Positions 1 to 8,930 of a stretch of 64,000 bases of DNA are shown in pieces. The position numbers and the translations under genes were made by a program. The notes beneath the pieces were generated by a model that saw nothing but the letters and a program-made list of their open reading frames with translations, was not told where the DNA came from and searched no databases. The stretch covers positions 1 through 64,000 of the forward strand of contig NZ_VUMS01000008.1 of NCBI RefSeq assembly GCF_009696065.1, given 5' to 3'. Origin of the DNA: Oliverpabstia intestinalis (lineage in GTDB: Bacteria; Bacillota; Clostridia; Lachnospirales; Lachnospiraceae). Within the stretch, counting starts at the first letter, position 1; each line of letters starts with the position of its first letter.

Positions 1-128
1 AAGCACGGACTTTGACTCGTTGCTCGCGTAAATCACCTTCGGTGATGGCATTTTGGCTTGTATGTCTCGGGATTTTGACATATTCATGTCAAAACACCTC
101 GCGGGACAGTGGCTACTGAATAGTTACC
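1..128 (-). repeat. Dispersed structured repeat, copy 1, at the 3' side of recN
   Basis: Read on the minus strand, this begins with TAACTATTCAGTAG just after recN, then CCGCGAGGTGTTTTG, then a perfect hairpin TTTTGACAT/ATGTCAAAA, then AATCCC and TACAAGC, and later a small ATCACC-gaa-GGTGAT hairpin. The same blocks in the same order recur at 40040-40134 after gltX, including TAACTAT, CAG, CCGCGAGGTGTTTTG, CATG, AATCCC and TACAAGC. It carries no credible ORF. The left edge is cut by the window. Whether it acts as RNA, as a terminator or as a mobile repeat cannot be told from here. Confidence 0.6.
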
Positions 129-137
129 TTCTTTTTC

Positions 138-1817
138 TTATATCTCTTCCTTTTTCTTTCGTGCCAGTTCTTTCATCTCTTTTGCACTTTCCATCGTGTG
201 TTCCGTAATCTGCGCACCACCAAGAATCCTTGCGATCTCTAGCGCTGAATCTTCCTCATTCAACAGACGGATCTGTGTTCTTGTTATCTGATGGTCTGTC
301 TTTTTCGCAATCTCAAAATGCTCATCTGCCATCGCTGCAATCTGCGGAAGATGGGTAATACAGATCACCTGATGATTTCTTCCGATCACTGCCATCTTCT
401 CCGACACTTTCTGCGCCGTTCTTCCGCTGATACCGGTATCGATCTCATCGAAGATCAATGTCTCCGTCTCATCCTTATCCGCAAGAATCGTCTTGATCGC
501 CAGCATAATACGGGAAAGTTCACCGCCGGATACCACTTTCGCCAGCGGTCGCAGCGGTTCTCCGGGATTCGTGGAAATAGTAAAACAGATTTTGTCATTT
601 CCGTTTGTCGTGTAATGCTCTGTCGTTTCAAAATCAATCTCAAATTTCACATCCAGAAAATTCAGATCCTGCAAGCCCTGAATAATCCGGCCTTCCAGCT
701 GTTTCCCATAAACTTTACGCAGTTCGGACAGTTCTTCACAGACAGATGCCAGTTCTGTCTCCGCCTTCTGCATCTCTTTTTCCAGTTTTTCTTTATACTG
801 CTCAAAATGATACAGTCGGTCCAGATCTTTTTGTTTTTCTTCCTGACATGCCAGAATCTCTTCTACCGTAGAACCGTATTTGGCCTTCATGCGGTTAAGC
901 AGATTCAGTCTCTGCTCCGTCTCATAGAATTCTTCTTCTGAAAATGTCATACTTTCCACATAATCACTGACTTCCCGGTTCACATCTGACAGCAGACTTT
1001 CCACATCCTGTAACAGACTGGCAATCTGTTGCAGAGATTCATCCACTCCCAGCATCCGGTTTGTCTCCTGTACCGCCCGTCCCACCAGATCCTGTGCACC
1101 GTTATCATTTCCCGTATACCCTTTGACGGCTGCCATGGCTTCCAGAATATTTCTGCCCGATGACATTTTTTTATACTGTTTTTCCAGTTCTTCGTCCTCG
1201 CCCGGACGAAGCCCGGCTTCCTCTATCTCCTGAAGCTCAAATTCCAGGAAAGAAATCTCCCGTTTTCTGGTTTCCTCATCCAGCTGATAGGAAGTCAGTT
1301 CCTTCTTTTTCTGACTCCAGATCTGAAAACGCTCCCGGACTTCCTGTTTTTTCTCCCGGATCTCTTCTTTTCCGTAGGCGTCCAAAATTATTAACTGCTG
1401 ATCCTGATATAACAGAGACTGATGCTCATGCTGTCCGTGTATATCCAAAAGAAGAGAAGATATCTCCCGGATCTGGGCAGCCGTACATACTTCACCGTTT
1501 AACCTGCTGATACTCCGGTTCCCGGTTAGTTTTCTGGATATAATAATCTGCCCTTCTTCCACAGAGATTTCCTTCTCTTTCAACCGTTCCACACATCTTG
1601 GATTGTCTACCTGAAAAATCAGTTCCACCAGCGCAGGCTTTTCTTCATCGCGCAGCATCTCTCTGGACATTTTCTGTCCCAGCGCAAGGTTTACGGAACC
1701 CATCAGGATGGATTTGCCGGCTCCTGTTTCACCGGTAAGAATATTTAATCCCGGCCCGAATTCTACTTCTGCTTCATCAATGAGAGCCAGGTTTTTTACA
1801 TGTAAATATGTTAGCAT
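138..1817 (-). CDS. recN: DNA repair protein RecN
   Basis: This encodes a 559-residue SMC-like ATPase of double-strand-break repair, the usual length for RecN. An ABC-type N-terminal half carries Walker A GETGAGKS at residues 29-36. A long charged coiled coil fills the middle, from about 160 to 380. The C-terminal half has the signature SGGELSR at about 430 and Walker B LIFDEIDTG at about 454. Start ATG 1817 is preceded by AAAGGAG. It lies 90 bp after argR, as in many Clostridia and Bacillus, and is probably the last gene of the nadK-argR-recN unit. A dispersed repeat begins directly behind its stop. Confidence 0.97.
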   Translation of the reverse strand: MLTYLHVKNLALIDEAEVEFGPGLNILTGETGAGKSILMGSVNLALGQKMSREMLRDEEKPALVELIFQVDNPRCVERLKEKEISVEEGQIIISRKLTGNRSISRLNGEVCTAAQIREISSLLLDIHGQHEHQSLLYQDQQLIILDAYGKEEIREKKQEVRERFQIWSQKKKELTSYQLDEETRKREISFLEFELQEIEEAGLRPGEDEELEKQYKKMSSGRNILEAMAAVKGYTGNDNGAQDLVGRAVQETNRMLGVDESLQQIASLLQDVESLLSDVNREVSDYVESMTFSEEEFYETEQRLNLLNRMKAKYGSTVEEILACQEEKQKDLDRLYHFEQYKEKLEKEMQKAETELASVCEELSELRKVYGKQLEGRIIQGLQDLNFLDVKFEIDFETTEHYTTNGNDKICFTISTNPGEPLRPLAKVVSGGELSRIMLAIKTILADKDETETLIFDEIDTGISGRTAQKVSEKMAVIGRNHQVICITHLPQIAAMADEHFEIAKKTDHQITRTQIRLLNEEDSALEIARILGGAQITEHTMESAKEMKELARKKKEEI

Positions 1818-1907
1818 TCTGCTCCTTTTCCCTAACTTTTGTCTATTTTCGGTAACTATCCGGTTATTTCCCTCTGCATAGTTACATTCTGTTACTGAAA
1901 ATTATAT
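1818..1907. repeat. GTAAC-type inverted repeat between argR and recN
   Basis: The 90-bp gap contains GGTAACTATCCGGTTA at about 1850-1866, GTTACATTCTGTTACTGAA at about 1882-1900 and the RBS of recN. The GTAAC/GTTAC words are inverted copies able to pair. They match the family of short hairpins found after several minus-strand genes in this window (11158-11194, 29421-29465, 42030-42065, 61879-61905). No promoter is clear. Confidence 0.35.
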
Positions 1908-2357
1908 CTATACAATCATTTTTCGAATCTTTTCCATCAGTACCAGACCTTCATCCGCACTTCGTGCCACGCACATCAGTGTATTGTCTCCTGCGATACA
2001 GCCCACGATCTCGGGAATCTGCATCTCATCCAGTGCAGCTGCCGCAGCCATCGCCATACCGGATACGGTCTTTACCACCAGAATATTCTGTGCCAGATCC
2101 ATGGACTGGAACGAAGTACGCAGCACATTGGTATATTTTCTGCTCATTTCCTGATCCACGCTCTGCAGCACCGCATAGCGGGAACCTCCGCCCGGTTTTG
2201 ATATTTTCGTCAGTTTCAACTCCCGGATATCTCTGGATACTGTAGCCTGAGTAACCTGAAATCCACTTTCATTCAATTTCTCTGCCAGCTCTTCCTGGGT
2301 CTCGATGTCATACTGACTGATCAGACGGATGATCTGGGAATGTCTTTCTATCTTCAT
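1908..2357 (-). CDS. argR: Arginine repressor ArgR/AhrC
   Basis: This 149-residue protein has the normal ArgR size. The N-terminal winged helix-turn-helix spans about residues 1-70, with the recognition segment QATVSRDIRELKL. The C-terminal hexamerisation and L-arginine-binding domain includes EIVGCIAGDNTLM at about 115-128. It should bind ARG boxes when arginine is present, repressing synthesis and activating catabolism. Start ATG 2357 has RBS AGGAGCG. It sits between nadK, only 12 bp upstream, and recN, the conserved firmicute order. No ARG operator was identified in the window. Confidence 0.96.
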   Translation of the reverse strand: MKIERHSQIIRLISQYDIETQEELAEKLNESGFQVTQATVSRDIRELKLTKISKPGGGSRYAVLQSVDQEMSRKYTNVLRTSFQSMDLAQNILVVKTVSGMAMAAAAALDEMQIPEIVGCIAGDNTLMCVARSADEGLVLMEKIRKMIV

Positions 2358-2369
2358 GATTGTTCGCTC

Positions 2370-3242
2370 CTAATTATTTCGCATCTTCTTCCGAAGAGTT
2401 TCCAGAAAACTAATGTTATTGATCTTGATGATCCGGGTGGCTTTCGTCGACTTCTCAATTCTGATCCGGTCGCCTGTCACCATTGGCATCGCAGCTGCCC
2501 CGTCAAAATACGCCATTCCCTTTTCGATGCCGCCTTCTTTTCCTTCTCCCAGTTCTACCTCGATCACATCTTCCGGTGCAAATACTATACTTCTGGTATT
2601 CAGGGTATGAGGCGCCAGCGGCGTCATAAGAATCATGGATGCTGCCGGAGATATGATCGGTCCGCCGGCAGACAGACTGTAGCCGGTAGATCCGGTGGGT
2701 GTGGAAATAATGATACCATCTGCCTTGTACGTATTCAGATAGGTATCATTGACATAATTATTAAATCGTACCACACGCAACGAGCCTTCTCTGCTGATGA
2801 CGATATCATTCAGGGCGATATCACTGTTCGCTGCCTGTCCTTCATGAATCAGCGTACCGAACAGCATCATTCTTTTTTCAATCGTAAAACGGTCACTCAT
2901 CAGCCGATCCAGTGCCGGATAGATGGAATATTGATCGATCTCTGCCAGATAACCCAGAGTACCCATATTGATACCAAACAGCGGGATCTCCAGATCTACC
3001 ACATCCCGAGCCGCCTGAAGAAGCGTTCCGTCTCCCCCAAGCACGATGATGCACTCTGTCCCCCCGGGAATCCTCTCCGGGTCTGTATAGGAGTAAGACT
3101 GTCCTTCTTTTTTCTCACCTGCCGGTAAAATCACACATACCTTCCGATGTTTTTCCAGATAATCCGCAATCTTCCTGGCAACCGCCTGATTTTTCCCTCT
3201 TCTGTTTTCCGCTCCGTTTGCTATGATCGTAAATTTATCCAT
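2370..3242 (-). CDS. nadK: NAD kinase
   Basis: The 290-residue enzyme phosphorylates NAD to NADP with ATP or polyphosphate in the cytosol. The diagnostic GGDGTLL motif lies at residues 69-75, followed by NDIVISR at about 143 and TPTGSTGYSLSAGGP at about 180, which form the nucleotide and metal site. Start ATG 3242 has RBS AGGAAGAG. It is 38 bp downstream of tlyA and 12 bp upstream of argR, so it is likely cotranscribed with both. Nothing is missing from the family's conserved residues that can be seen. Confidence 0.96.
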   Translation of the reverse strand: MDKFTIIANGAENRRGKNQAVARKIADYLEKHRKVCVILPAGEKKEGQSYSYTDPERIPGGTECIIVLGGDGTLLQAARDVVDLEIPLFGINMGTLGYLAEIDQYSIYPALDRLMSDRFTIEKRMMLFGTLIHEGQAANSDIALNDIVISREGSLRVVRFNNYVNDTYLNTYKADGIIISTPTGSTGYSLSAGGPIISPAASMILMTPLAPHTLNTRSIVFAPEDVIEVELGEGKEGGIEKGMAYFDGAAAMPMVTGDRIRIEKSTKATRIIKINNISFLETLRKKMRNN

Positions 3243-3280
3243 GATATTCTCTTCCTGTTTTCAGCTGCCTCTTCTGTCTC

Positions 3281-4117
3281 CTACCGTTTCTGTGCCGGAT
3301 GCGGAGTTGTTGAGGACAGTTCTTTATGTGCTGCCTCCACTATTTCATCAATCTTAAACGGTACTTCTTCGCAGTGTTCTCCTTCCGGAAGTTTCTTCAG
3401 GTGAAGCAGATACTCGATATTTCCCTCCGGTCCCTTGATCGGAGAAAATTCCAGATGACACGGTGCAAAAGAGATGCTCTGCGCATAGGCGGTTACCATC
3501 TCAATCACTTCCCGGTGAACTGCCGGATCTCTCACCACACCCTTTTTCCCTACTTTTTCTCTTCCTGCTTCGAACTGCGGTTTGATCAGACATACGACTT
3601 CTCCGTCTTCGGTCAGAAGATTTCTTACCGGAAGAAGCACTTTGGTCAGAGAGATAAAGGATACATCAATCGAGGTAAACCGGGATAATTCCTGAATGTC
3701 TTCCGGCACGACATAGCGGATATTTGTCCGTTCCATGCAGACAACACGTTCATCGTTACGCAGTTTCCAGTCCAGCTGTCCGTGCCCCACATCAATAGAA
3801 TATACCTTTACCGCACCATTTTGCAGCATACAATCTGTAAATCCTCCGGTAGAAGCACCTACATCCATACATACCTTGTCTTTCAGGGTAACACCAAAAT
3901 GTGTCATCGCTTTCTCCAGTTTCAGTCCGCCTCTGCTGACATAAGGTAACGTATGGCCTTTTACGGTGATTTCCACAGTGTCTTTAAACATGGAGCCCGC
4001 CTTATCTTCTCTCTGTCCATCAACCAGCACATTTCCCGCCATAATAATCGCTTTCGCTTTTTCTCTTGACGGTGCCAGTCCACGGCTGACTACCAGTACA
4101 TCCAATCGTTCTTTCAT
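3281..4117 (-). CDS. tlyA: TlyA family rRNA 2'-O-methyltransferase
   Basis: The 278-residue protein has an S4 RNA-binding domain at residues 1-60 and an FtsJ-type SAM methyltransferase domain after it. The SAM loop DVGASTGGFTD lies at 85-95. The conserved segments DVSFISL and LIKPQFEAGR also fit TlyA. In mycobacteria TlyA methylates 16S and 23S rRNA; older annotations call the family hemolysin. Start ATG 4117 has RBS AGGAGA. It sits between dxs and nadK in the order seen in many Clostridia. Confidence 0.93.
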   Translation of the reverse strand: MKERLDVLVVSRGLAPSREKAKAIIMAGNVLVDGQREDKAGSMFKDTVEITVKGHTLPYVSRGGLKLEKAMTHFGVTLKDKVCMDVGASTGGFTDCMLQNGAVKVYSIDVGHGQLDWKLRNDERVVCMERTNIRYVVPEDIQELSRFTSIDVSFISLTKVLLPVRNLLTEDGEVVCLIKPQFEAGREKVGKKGVVRDPAVHREVIEMVTAYAQSISFAPCHLEFSPIKGPEGNIEYLLHLKKLPEGEHCEEVPFKIDEIVEAAHKELSSTTPHPAQKR

Positions 4118-4150
4118 TCTTGTATCTCCTGTCTCATTTCTGCATTGTAA

Positions 4151-6040
4151 CTATTCCGGTAATTGCTCAGTACTTTTCTGTTGTTCTTCTTTCCATCGAA
4201 GAATTCTCTCTGTCACAGATGCACTGTCCATCTGCTGCTGATGCATCAGATCTTCCACACTTCCATGCGGAACAAATTTGTCTTCGATCGCTACGATCCG
4301 AACTGCCGGGCTGTGCAGTCTGCTTCCATAATATGTCATTACCTGTTCCCCGAAACCACCGGACTTTACATTTTCCTCCATAGTCACGATCAGGCTGTGA
4401 TCCTCCCTCAGTATCTCCAGCAGATCCATATCCAGCGGTTTCACAAACCGCATGTTTACCAGAGTAGGTTCATATCCGCAGTTTCGAAGATTTTCTGTTA
4501 CCTGTACGGCTGTCCGTACCATATTTCCCACTGCCAGAATAGCAATTTCTTTTCCTTTTTCCAGAATTTCCGCTTTTCCCATCTCGATCGGGGCACGGTA
4601 ATCTTCCAGACCTGTATAGGCTTCTCCTCTCGGATAACGGATGGCAACCGGACTCTTCTGACGGATGGCAAATTTCAGCATATCAGACAGTTCCCATTTG
4701 TTTTTCGGTGCCATGACCGTCATATTCGGCATCATGGACAGATAACTCAGATCAAAGCAGCCGTGATGGGTCTCTCCATCGCTTCCCACCAGACCGGCAC
4801 GATCCACGGCAAATACAACCGGCAGATTCTGCATACATACATCATGAAGGATCTGATCAACCGCACGCTGCAGGAAAGAAGAATAAATAGCCACCACCGG
4901 ACGAAGACCACCAAGTGCCAGTCCTGCCGCAAAAGTCACCGCATGCTCTTCTGCTATTCCCACATCGAATAATCGTTCCGGGAACATATTACCAAACCGT
5001 TTCAAACCGGTTCCCGGTACCATAGCTGCGGATACGGCTACCACATCCGGTTCCCGATCACCAAATTTTCTCATAACAGTCGAAAAAATATCTGTATAGG
5101 ATGGATTTCCATTCGATTTTGGAAGTCCGGTTTCTATCTCATAAGGTGCTGCCCCGTGAAATCTGGCCGGATGGCGCATCGCCGGTTCATATCCACGGCC
5201 TTTTTCTGTCAGCACATGGATCAGTACCGGACCCTGCTTCCGTTTTGCTTCCTGCAACACTTTTCCCAATTGCCGCATATCGTGTCCATCCACCGGACCA
5301 AGATAGGTCAGTCCCATATTTTCAAAAAGCATTCCAGGAATCACCAGCTGTTTGATGCTACTTTTTGTCTTATGAAGTGCATCCACCATGCCATCTCCCA
5401 CTTTGGGAATCTTTTTCAGAGCGTTGGTTACGCCCATTTTCAACTCAGTATAAGGTGCCGCCATCCGGATATGATCCAGATAGGAAGACATTCCACCCAC
5501 ATTCCGGGTAATGGACATCTCATTATCATTCAGAATAATAATAAAATTCTTCTTTAATTCCGCCGCATTATTCAACGCTTCATACGCCATGCCGCCGGTC
5601 AGCGCTCCATCACCGATCACAGAAACAACCTGATAGTTCTCCCCTTTCAGGTCTCTCGCCTGCACCAGCCCCAGTCCTGCAGATATCGAAGTAGAACTGT
5701 GCCCGGTATCAAACGCATCACAGTCGCTTTCTTTTCTCTTCGGAAATCCACTTAAGCCACCCGTCTTTCGAAGGGTGGCAAACTGTTCTTTTCTTCCTGT
5801 CAGAATCTTATGTGTATAAGCCTGATGACCTACATCCCAGACCAGCTTATCTTCCGGAAAATGTAAAAATCGGTGCAAAGCAATGGTCAGCTCCACCACA
5901 CCCAGATTCGATGCAAGGTGTCCGCCGGTCTCACTGAGCGACCGGATCAAAAAATCACGGATTTCCTGTGCCAGCTGCTCACATTCCAAAAGAGATAATT
6001 GTTTTACATCATTCGCCTCTTTGATCTTTTCCAGTATCAT
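4151..6040 (-). CDS. dxs: 1-deoxy-D-xylulose-5-phosphate synthase
   Basis: This TPP enzyme condenses pyruvate and glyceraldehyde 3-phosphate, the first step of the MEP isoprenoid pathway, and also feeds thiamine and pyridoxal synthesis. The 629 residues show the TPP-binding segment GDGALTGGMAYEALNNA, the pyrimidine-domain GIAEEHAVTFAAGLA with its catalytic Glu, and DRAGLVGSDGETHHG. An ATG two codons upstream (6046) is only three bases from AAGGA, so the ATG at 6040, giving MILEKIK as in homologues, is preferred. It directly follows ispA, and its stop lies in a TAGTTAC word. Confidence 0.97.
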   Translation of the reverse strand: MILEKIKEANDVKQLSLLECEQLAQEIRDFLIRSLSETGGHLASNLGVVELTIALHRFLHFPEDKLVWDVGHQAYTHKILTGRKEQFATLRKTGGLSGFPKRKESDCDAFDTGHSSTSISAGLGLVQARDLKGENYQVVSVIGDGALTGGMAYEALNNAAELKKNFIIILNDNEMSITRNVGGMSSYLDHIRMAAPYTELKMGVTNALKKIPKVGDGMVDALHKTKSSIKQLVIPGMLFENMGLTYLGPVDGHDMRQLGKVLQEAKRKQGPVLIHVLTEKGRGYEPAMRHPARFHGAAPYEIETGLPKSNGNPSYTDIFSTVMRKFGDREPDVVAVSAAMVPGTGLKRFGNMFPERLFDVGIAEEHAVTFAAGLALGGLRPVVAIYSSFLQRAVDQILHDVCMQNLPVVFAVDRAGLVGSDGETHHGCFDLSYLSMMPNMTVMAPKNKWELSDMLKFAIRQKSPVAIRYPRGEAYTGLEDYRAPIEMGKAEILEKGKEIAILAVGNMVRTAVQVTENLRNCGYEPTLVNMRFVKPLDMDLLEILREDHSLIVTMEENVKSGGFGEQVMTYYGSRLHSPAVRIVAIEDKFVPHGSVEDLMHQQQMDSASVTERILRWKEEQQKSTEQLPE

Positions 6041-6055
6041 ACGCATTCATCCTTT

Positions 6056-6976
6056 TTAATTTCTCCTGTTCACCAGATATCCTATCAATTCCCGGAGAAA
6101 TTCATTTTTCTGAGGAAATGTATCCAGAAGTTCCAGTGCTTCCTCTGAAATTCTCTCCACGTCCTTCGCCGCACCCTCAAGTCCGCGAAGTGTCACATAG
6201 GTCTGTTTCTGATTCTTTTCATCGCTGTGAATCGGTTTTCCCAGTTCTTCTTCCGTGCTTGTCACATCCAGGATATCGTCCCTGATCTGGAACGCCAGCC
6301 CTACCTTACTGCCGATCTGTTCCATCTGCGCGTTCTCTTCCTCTGTTGCTCCTGCCAGAATCGCTCCCACCATCAGAGAAGCCTCAATCAGAGCCGAGGT
6401 TTTGTTTTCATATATATAATCCAGCATCTGACGCCCCATGGGTTTTCCTTCGTTGGTCACATCCACGCTCTGTCCCCCGAGCATCCCATACATGCCGGTC
6501 TTTCTCGTAAGTAATGCCATGGCTTTTCCAATCGCCGGATTCGCCGGTTCCATGGAAAATGCCGTACTGGCTGTCTCATATGCATAATTCAATAATGCAT
6601 CTCCGCTTAAGATTCCCAGTGCTTCCCCATATACCGCATGGGTAGTCTTTTTTCCCCGTCGGTACAAATCGTTATCAATTGCCGGGAGATCATCGTGAAT
6701 CAGAGAAGATGTGTGGATCATCTCCATCGCCGCCTGAAATGGTTCAATGATAGCCGATGTTCCTCCAAACATCCGATATGTCTCTCCCATCAGGATCGGA
6801 CGCAGCCGTTTTCCACCGGCTTCCATGCTGTAATTCATAGCTTCTGCCAGCTGTGCGGCAAAGCCTTCTTCTTTCGGAAGATACTTTCGAATCATGTCTT
6901 CGCATTCCAGTTTCTTTTCCTGCAATTCTTTTTCAAAATTCACTCTGTTCACCAACCTTACGGGATTTTTCATCAT
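6056..6976 (-). CDS. ispA: Geranyl/farnesyl diphosphate synthase
   Basis: The 306-residue trans-prenyltransferase elongates DMAPP with IPP to geranyl and farnesyl diphosphate. The first Asp-rich motif DDLPAID lies at 95-101 (the DDxxxxD form typical of bacterial FPPS) and the second, RDDILD, at about 239. GGKRLRP at 54-60 binds IPP. Its ATG overlaps the TGA of xseB (ATGA), implying translational coupling, and dxs follows after 15 bp. The first residues before NFEKELQ are longer than in many homologues, so a start slightly downstream is possible. Confidence 0.95.
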   Translation of the reverse strand: MMKNPVRLVNRVNFEKELQEKKLECEDMIRKYLPKEEGFAAQLAEAMNYSMEAGGKRLRPILMGETYRMFGGTSAIIEPFQAAMEMIHTSSLIHDDLPAIDNDLYRRGKKTTHAVYGEALGILSGDALLNYAYETASTAFSMEPANPAIGKAMALLTRKTGMYGMLGGQSVDVTNEGKPMGRQMLDYIYENKTSALIEASLMVGAILAGATEEENAQMEQIGSKVGLAFQIRDDILDVTSTEEELGKPIHSDEKNQKQTYVTLRGLEGAAKDVERISEEALELLDTFPQKNEFLRELIGYLVNRRN

Positions 6977-7161
6977 TTTGTAATGGTTATCATTTTTTTC
7001 TCTACCGTGTCAATCTTACTGTTACACGTTTTCACCAGTTCCATACCTTTCTGATATAAGGCAAAAGAATCTTCCAGCGAAATATCTTTTCCTTCCAGCT
7101 TTTCCAGGATCGCATCAAGTTCCTGAAACGCCTCTTCCATGCTTACTGTTTTTCTTGGCAT
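6973..7161 (-). CDS. xseB: Exodeoxyribonuclease VII small subunit
   Basis: The 62-residue protein has the XseB two-helix pattern, with SMEEAFQELDAILEKLEG at 6-23 and a second amphipathic helix carrying LEDSFALYQKGMELVK. It binds the C-terminal extension of XseA to form ExoVII, which degrades single-stranded DNA into oligonucleotides. It lies between xseA (42 bp gap) and ispA (4-bp overlap), a conserved arrangement. The RBS is weak (AAAAGAGA). Confidence 0.94.
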   Translation of the reverse strand: MPRKTVSMEEAFQELDAILEKLEGKDISLEDSFALYQKGMELVKTCNSKIDTVEKKMITITK

Positions 7162-7203
7162 ATACTCTGTCTCTTTTCTATTTCTAATACCTGTCAGTGA
7201 CAG

Positions 7204-8448
7204 CTATTCACAGTTATCCGGTTCTTTGTCTCTACTGGCATTCCACTCCTCCGAATGCTCTGTTTTTTCTACATTCGACCAGATCACACCATCTTTCACA
7301 TAAGTTTTCATCCGTTCTCCCACCGTAACCTGATTTACCGAAGAGATCCGGGTTCCGTCCTCATGTTCCATATAGCCGAGTCCCTGCTGCAGTTTTTCGA
7401 GTGGAGATACGCCGCGCAACCGTTCCGCATACAGATACAGTCTTGTTTTCTCCATCTGCAGCTTCTTTTCCATCCGCTCGGTAAGTTTCTCTTCCGCCCG
7501 CAGCAGATACATCCGTTTCTCCCGAATCTGGTTTTCAGGACTAAGATACGCCAGACGTGCTGCCTTCTCAGTCAGTCTCTGTCTGGTCATCTCCAGTTTG
7601 CTGTCCATAGACAGCTCCAGTCTCCGCACATAACCTGCAAGCACTTCCTGCCAGCCGCGATAATCAAAGACAGCAAGTTCCGCTGCCGCCGACGGTGTCG
7701 GTGCTCGAAGATCCGCTACATAATCAGCGATCGTCACATCCGTCTCATGACCTACCGCAGAAATGATCGGTGTGGAACAGTTAAAAATCGCCCTTGCCAC
7801 GATTTCTTCGTTAAATGCCCAAAGATCCTCCATGGATCCTCCTCCACGGCCGACAATGATCACATCCACACCAAGTTGATCCAGCGCTTCGATTCCTTCC
7901 ACGATGCTTTCTGCCGCATCCTCTCCCTGCACCCTGGCAGGATAGAGAATAATCTGCACATATGGATTCCTCCGGGCTGTTACATTTCGGATATCCTGAA
8001 TAACCGCACCGGTTGGTGCCGTCACTACACCCAGCGTTTTGATAAATGAAGGGATCGGCTGTTTGTACTCCGGTGCGAACATTCCCATATCTTCCAGTTC
8101 TTCTTTTAATGCAAGAAACCGTTCATAAAGAATCCCGGCACCCTCCAGTGTGATCTTCCTCGCATACATCTGGTATTTGCCATCCCGCTCGTATACATCC
8201 ACGCTGCCTGTTACAACCACCCGGTCGCCATTTTTCATGGCAAATGCCAGTCCTTTTCTCTGTCCCGCAAACATCACACAGGCCAGAGAACCACTGCCAT
8301 CCTTCAGGGAAAAATAGATATGTCCGGAACTGTGATATTTGCAATTGCTCACCTCACCGCCTACCGAGATCCGGCTCAGCATAAAGTCCTGGGTGAACAT
8401 ATTTTTAATATATCTGTTGACCTGCTCTACCGAATATACGTTACTCAT
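7204..8448 (-). CDS. xseA: Exodeoxyribonuclease VII large subunit
   Basis: This catalytic subunit of ExoVII has 414 residues. An N-terminal OB-fold (SVGGEVSNCKYHSSGHIYFSL) is followed by the nuclease domain with GRGGGSMEDLWAFN and SAVGHETDVTIADYVAD, and by a coiled-coil C-terminus that recruits XseB. The reading frame stays open to a GTG at 8478, but the ATG at 8448 starts with SNVYSVEQVN as in homologues, follows AAAGAAG and overlaps the end of nusB by 8 bp. That start is chosen here. The stop lies beside a CTATTCACAGTTA word of the GTAAC repeat type. Confidence 0.96.
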   Translation of the reverse strand: MSNVYSVEQVNRYIKNMFTQDFMLSRISVGGEVSNCKYHSSGHIYFSLKDGSGSLACVMFAGQRKGLAFAMKNGDRVVVTGSVDVYERDGKYQMYARKITLEGAGILYERFLALKEELEDMGMFAPEYKQPIPSFIKTLGVVTAPTGAVIQDIRNVTARRNPYVQIILYPARVQGEDAAESIVEGIEALDQLGVDVIIVGRGGGSMEDLWAFNEEIVARAIFNCSTPIISAVGHETDVTIADYVADLRAPTPSAAAELAVFDYRGWQEVLAGYVRRLELSMDSKLEMTRQRLTEKAARLAYLSPENQIREKRMYLLRAEEKLTERMEKKLQMEKTRLYLYAERLRGVSPLEKLQQGLGYMEHEDGTRISSVNQVTVGERMKTYVKDGVIWSNVEKTEHSEEWNASRDKEPDNCE

Positions 8449-8851
8449 CCGCTTCTTTTGCCAGTTTTCCGAGTACACCGTTGATAAATGCCGGAGCTTC
8501 GCTGCCGCCGAACTTTTTCGCCAGTTCTACCGCTTCGTTGATTGCCACTTTTCCGGGTACATCGTCATCATAACGCAGTTCATAGACTGCCAGACGCAGG
8601 ATAGAAAGTTCTACTTTACCCATGCGGCTGGTTTTCCATCCTTTACTTGCCTCGTTCAGTGCTGCATCGATCTCCGGCAGTTTTTCACGGATCTTTTCAT
8701 ATTTTTCCTGAATATAACTCCGATCTTTTTCCTGAATATCTTCGATTGTTTCCAGATACAGTTGTTTCTGTTCTGCCATCTCCTGATTGTCGTTAAATTC
8801 TGTCATAAACAGCAGCTGAAAAATGCTTTCTCTTAATTCTCTTCTTCCCAT
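8441..8851 (-). CDS. nusB: Transcription antitermination factor NusB
   Basis: The 136-residue all-helical RNA-binding protein starts GRRELRESIFQLLF, the NusB arginine-rich N-terminus, and ends with the conserved KVAINEAVELAKKFGG and FINGVLGKLA. It binds boxA with NusE (S10) in rRNA antitermination. The frame extends upstream to 8962, but that stretch encodes a non-homologous leader, while the ATG at 8851 follows GAGGAGAAAACC. It lies between yqhY and xseA, as in Bacillus subtilis and other Firmicutes. Confidence 0.95.
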   Translation of the reverse strand: MGRRELRESIFQLLFMTEFNDNQEMAEQKQLYLETIEDIQEKDRSYIQEKYEKIREKLPEIDAALNEASKGWKTSRMGKVELSILRLAVYELRYDDDVPGKVAINEAVELAKKFGGSEAPAFINGVLGKLAKEADE

Positions 8852-8930
8852 GGTTTTCTCCTCGTATTCGCCAGTAGTAAAAAAGGGAGCCTTCATCCAG
8901 ACCCCCTTTCCTTCCGTCCTGCGTTCTATT

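Noticed and set aside
291-941. 216-codon plus-strand ORF opposite recN
   Set aside because: It lies wholly antisense to the conserved recN frame, has no RBS, and its composition (F, L, H, R rich) is typical of an antisense shadow.
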